Shown: piece after piece, positions 62,126-64,000 of the stretch
Numbering within the stretch: the stretch's first letter is position 1
Layout: every line of letters starts with the position of its first letter
Translations under genes and position numbers: made by a program
The notes under the pieces: generated by a model
Seen by the model: only the letters and a program-made list of their open reading frames with translations
Databases searched by the model: none
Told to the model about the DNA's origin: nothing
Assembly (NCBI GenBank): GCA_039566865.1
Contig: CM076961.1
Coordinates: 6,533,501-6,597,500 of the forward strand
Length of the DNA: 64,000 nt
Reading direction: 5' to 3'
Origin: Aurelia coerulea
Taxonomy: Eukaryota > Cnidaria > Scyphozoa > Semaeostomeae > Ulmaridae

Positions 62126-63494
62126 TAAATTAACTGGTGCCCTTAAATATTTTTAGCTACCTAATGCTCCAGAAAAAATGTACAGATTTGCTTAAGTCTA
62201 GTGATATGAATTTAGCTTATTCAATTCCAGAACACTCTTAAAATATTCCTAGATAGCAAACTTTAACATAGATATCTCATTTCCTGGTATTGGTACTTTG
62301 AGCGCAGAAATATTGATCTTCATATTTCAAATTTGGGTCCACCTCGAAACAAGAGCGTTGGTCTTTTGGTCTTAGGAAATACTTGAAGCACATCAAAATT
62401 TAAAACTGACAATAAGGTAAAATTGGAAAATGCACAATTGTGACTTCTAGCAAACAGAATGTGATATGATCTGATATTTCAATTTTCATCATGTCTGTGT
62501 TGATTTATTTCTTATCTAAAATGGAAAGGTTTTGAAATATTCCATTGTGCAATCACTTTTACAGTCCGCCAGGATCATCAAAGAGGCTTTATGTTACCTA
62601 GCTGATTTGGCTTTTATCATCTATGTAAACTAAACATCTCTTTTGTCAATCAATCTCCTATGCAGGTGAAACTATTTTTGGATACAATAGTTAAAGAAAG
62701 CTGCCAGCAGCCCTCAATTTAGTCAAATACTGACGAAAACTGTAACTTGTAGAGCAAAAAGGAAGTCTAGTTAATCTTATGAGAATATTAATTGTGACGC
62801 ATGTAATTTAGTTGATGAAGTATTCAGATAGCATATTCAGCAGCTAATAATAATGCCATGATTGTTCTCTTTCTCTGATGGACTTCTTCTTTCTGACAAG
62901 CACTCACGAGAAACATTGGCTTAACGGTAACGTTAAAATCCATCAGATTCACTGCAACTGTTTGGCTTATACTCAAATTGATCATATGAATAGAGACATT
63001 GATATAATCAGCCTTCTGTGTCTGTCCCAACCTTTGAGACAAATAACTGTGAGGCGAGAACGCAGGGTTCAGGCCTTTCATTTGTTCATGTTATATTCTT
63101 CAAATAGGATTAAGTATACGATTAGCGATACAAGGTGTTCAAAAAATTGTGACCCGTTTGCCAGATGATTCCGACAAAACTGCAAAGATTCTTGCTAAAA
63201 TTTTACATGATGTTGCTTTTCAGACAGGCATTTTTAACATACTCTGTGGTGGGGGAATTGCACCACCATGCCCTACGACTTCCTTCATTACTGACGAGTA
63301 AAATGCTACTTTTACTCCAAATGCTTAGGCCATTCTGGGCCCCTTTCAAAAGAACGAACATAACAAAAATTTGCTGGCAAATAGAAACAGAATATTCTAT
63401 TTTATATAATCCTGAGGCTTTGGTGAAATGGCTCATTATAAACCTAAAAGCTTAAAGACTCAATCTGAGAATAATTCGGTACTGAAGTAGTGTG

Positions 63495-64000
63495 ATCCGG
63501 GTGTCTCAAGAAAAAGTACCCCCCTTTTGACAGGAAATAGGAGCCAAACAATAAGATATCATTACTCCCCAATTTCACAGCTAAATTTATAAATGTTCAA
63601 CTTAGATGCTCATACCTTGCATTTAAAAATCGTCTACCAAACACCGGAGTTACAGGTTCGCAAAGTCAACATGTACAGTGCACCCAAACCAGAGGTTTTG
63701 AAAAAGGACCTAACGATGATTTGTATCGTGGAAATTTTGCAAAGTAACTGCAGACTTTAGAGTAAGATGGGTTAAAGTGAACTATTTTGAAGGCTTTTCA
63801 AGGATATCCTAAAGAGATATTGTAGCTGAGGGCAAACTTTTTAACGCTGTTTTGACATCATGTCTTTGGGTCAGTTTATCCAGCAAATATATTTGTCAAA
63901 TCTTTTTCCATTGTCTCACAAAGAGCTTTCTTTGGCGACCGCTCTGCCTAGTTCACTATACCCAGGCCGGGACAAAGTGAACTACTTAGCAATTGCTCGA
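63495..64000. mobile_element. Left end of a mariner-like MITE, cut by the window
   Basis: CCGGGTGTCTCAAGAAAAAG at 63497 resembles the ends at 19088 and 57044. The other end would lie beyond the window. Confidence 0.35.

Larger units (their letters stand above)
61360..63490. other. 3' flank of the split gene
   Basis: 3' UTR and downstream sequence; no further gene seen. A (TTGA)n-like run lies at 62052-62125. A repeat shared with 3800-3900 and 34520-34605 (TTTGAG..CAGA.ATATT.ATCTT) lies at about 62285-62390. Confidence 0.5.

Noticed and set aside
63125..63160. TACAAGGTGTTCAAAAAATT end
   Set aside because: Looks like a TA-MITE left end, but no right end is visible in the window.

Overview
This is intron-rich, A+T-rich animal DNA, most likely from an anthozoan cnidarian. 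That placement is an inference from the repeat content: several CR1/L2/RTE-like non-LTR retrotransposons, one with a 2A-like peptide, many TA- and TTAA-flanked MITEs, and a nuclease-CXC gene family that I associate with cnidarian and other invertebrate genomes. No rRNA operon, tRNA gene or prokaryotic operon is present.

The main result is a gene that no long ORF reveals. Six short exons on the + strand (10195-10225, 36438-36470, 45736-45828, 48873-48920, 57776-57820, 61259-61359) all join in phase 1, all have GT..AG borders, and sum to 351 nt, which is 116 codons plus a stop. The product has a textbook signal peptide, two cysteines in an N-terminal segment, an acidic helical linker ending in Lys-Arg, and a C-terminal CC-x3-C-x15-C segment. 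This is the order signal-B-C-A of insulin/relaxin-family precursors, with the last cysteine of each chain displaced. On this model almost everything from 10 to 61 kb is intronic.

Region by region: 1-10 kb is 5' flank with decayed retrotransposon tails, MITEs, a 0.5-kb hexanucleotide repeat and a SINE candidate. Intron 1 (10226-36437) holds a Harbinger-like MITE, a poly-G-ended TIR element, mariner-like and TTAA MITEs, an antisense reverse transcriptase (19951-21384), further RT tails and a (TTAGTA)n array. Intron 2 (36471-45735) holds a 5'-truncated non-LTR retrotransposon split by a 5.74-kb TIR element (38110-43853). That element carries a decayed gene for a FEN1/XPG-like nuclease fused to a TSO1-type CXC domain, and removing it with one AAA target copy restores the RT reading frame exactly. 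Intron 3 has three MITEs. Intron 4 holds a near-complete two-ORF APE-type retrotransposon (about 50.4-56.5 kb) with a 2A-like GDIESNPGP at 52745-52771. Intron 5 has a mariner-like MITE and two long foldbacks.

The only non-mobile gene supported here is the split secreted-peptide gene. The rest is a layered record of transposition into its introns, with several nested insertions that can be ordered in time.
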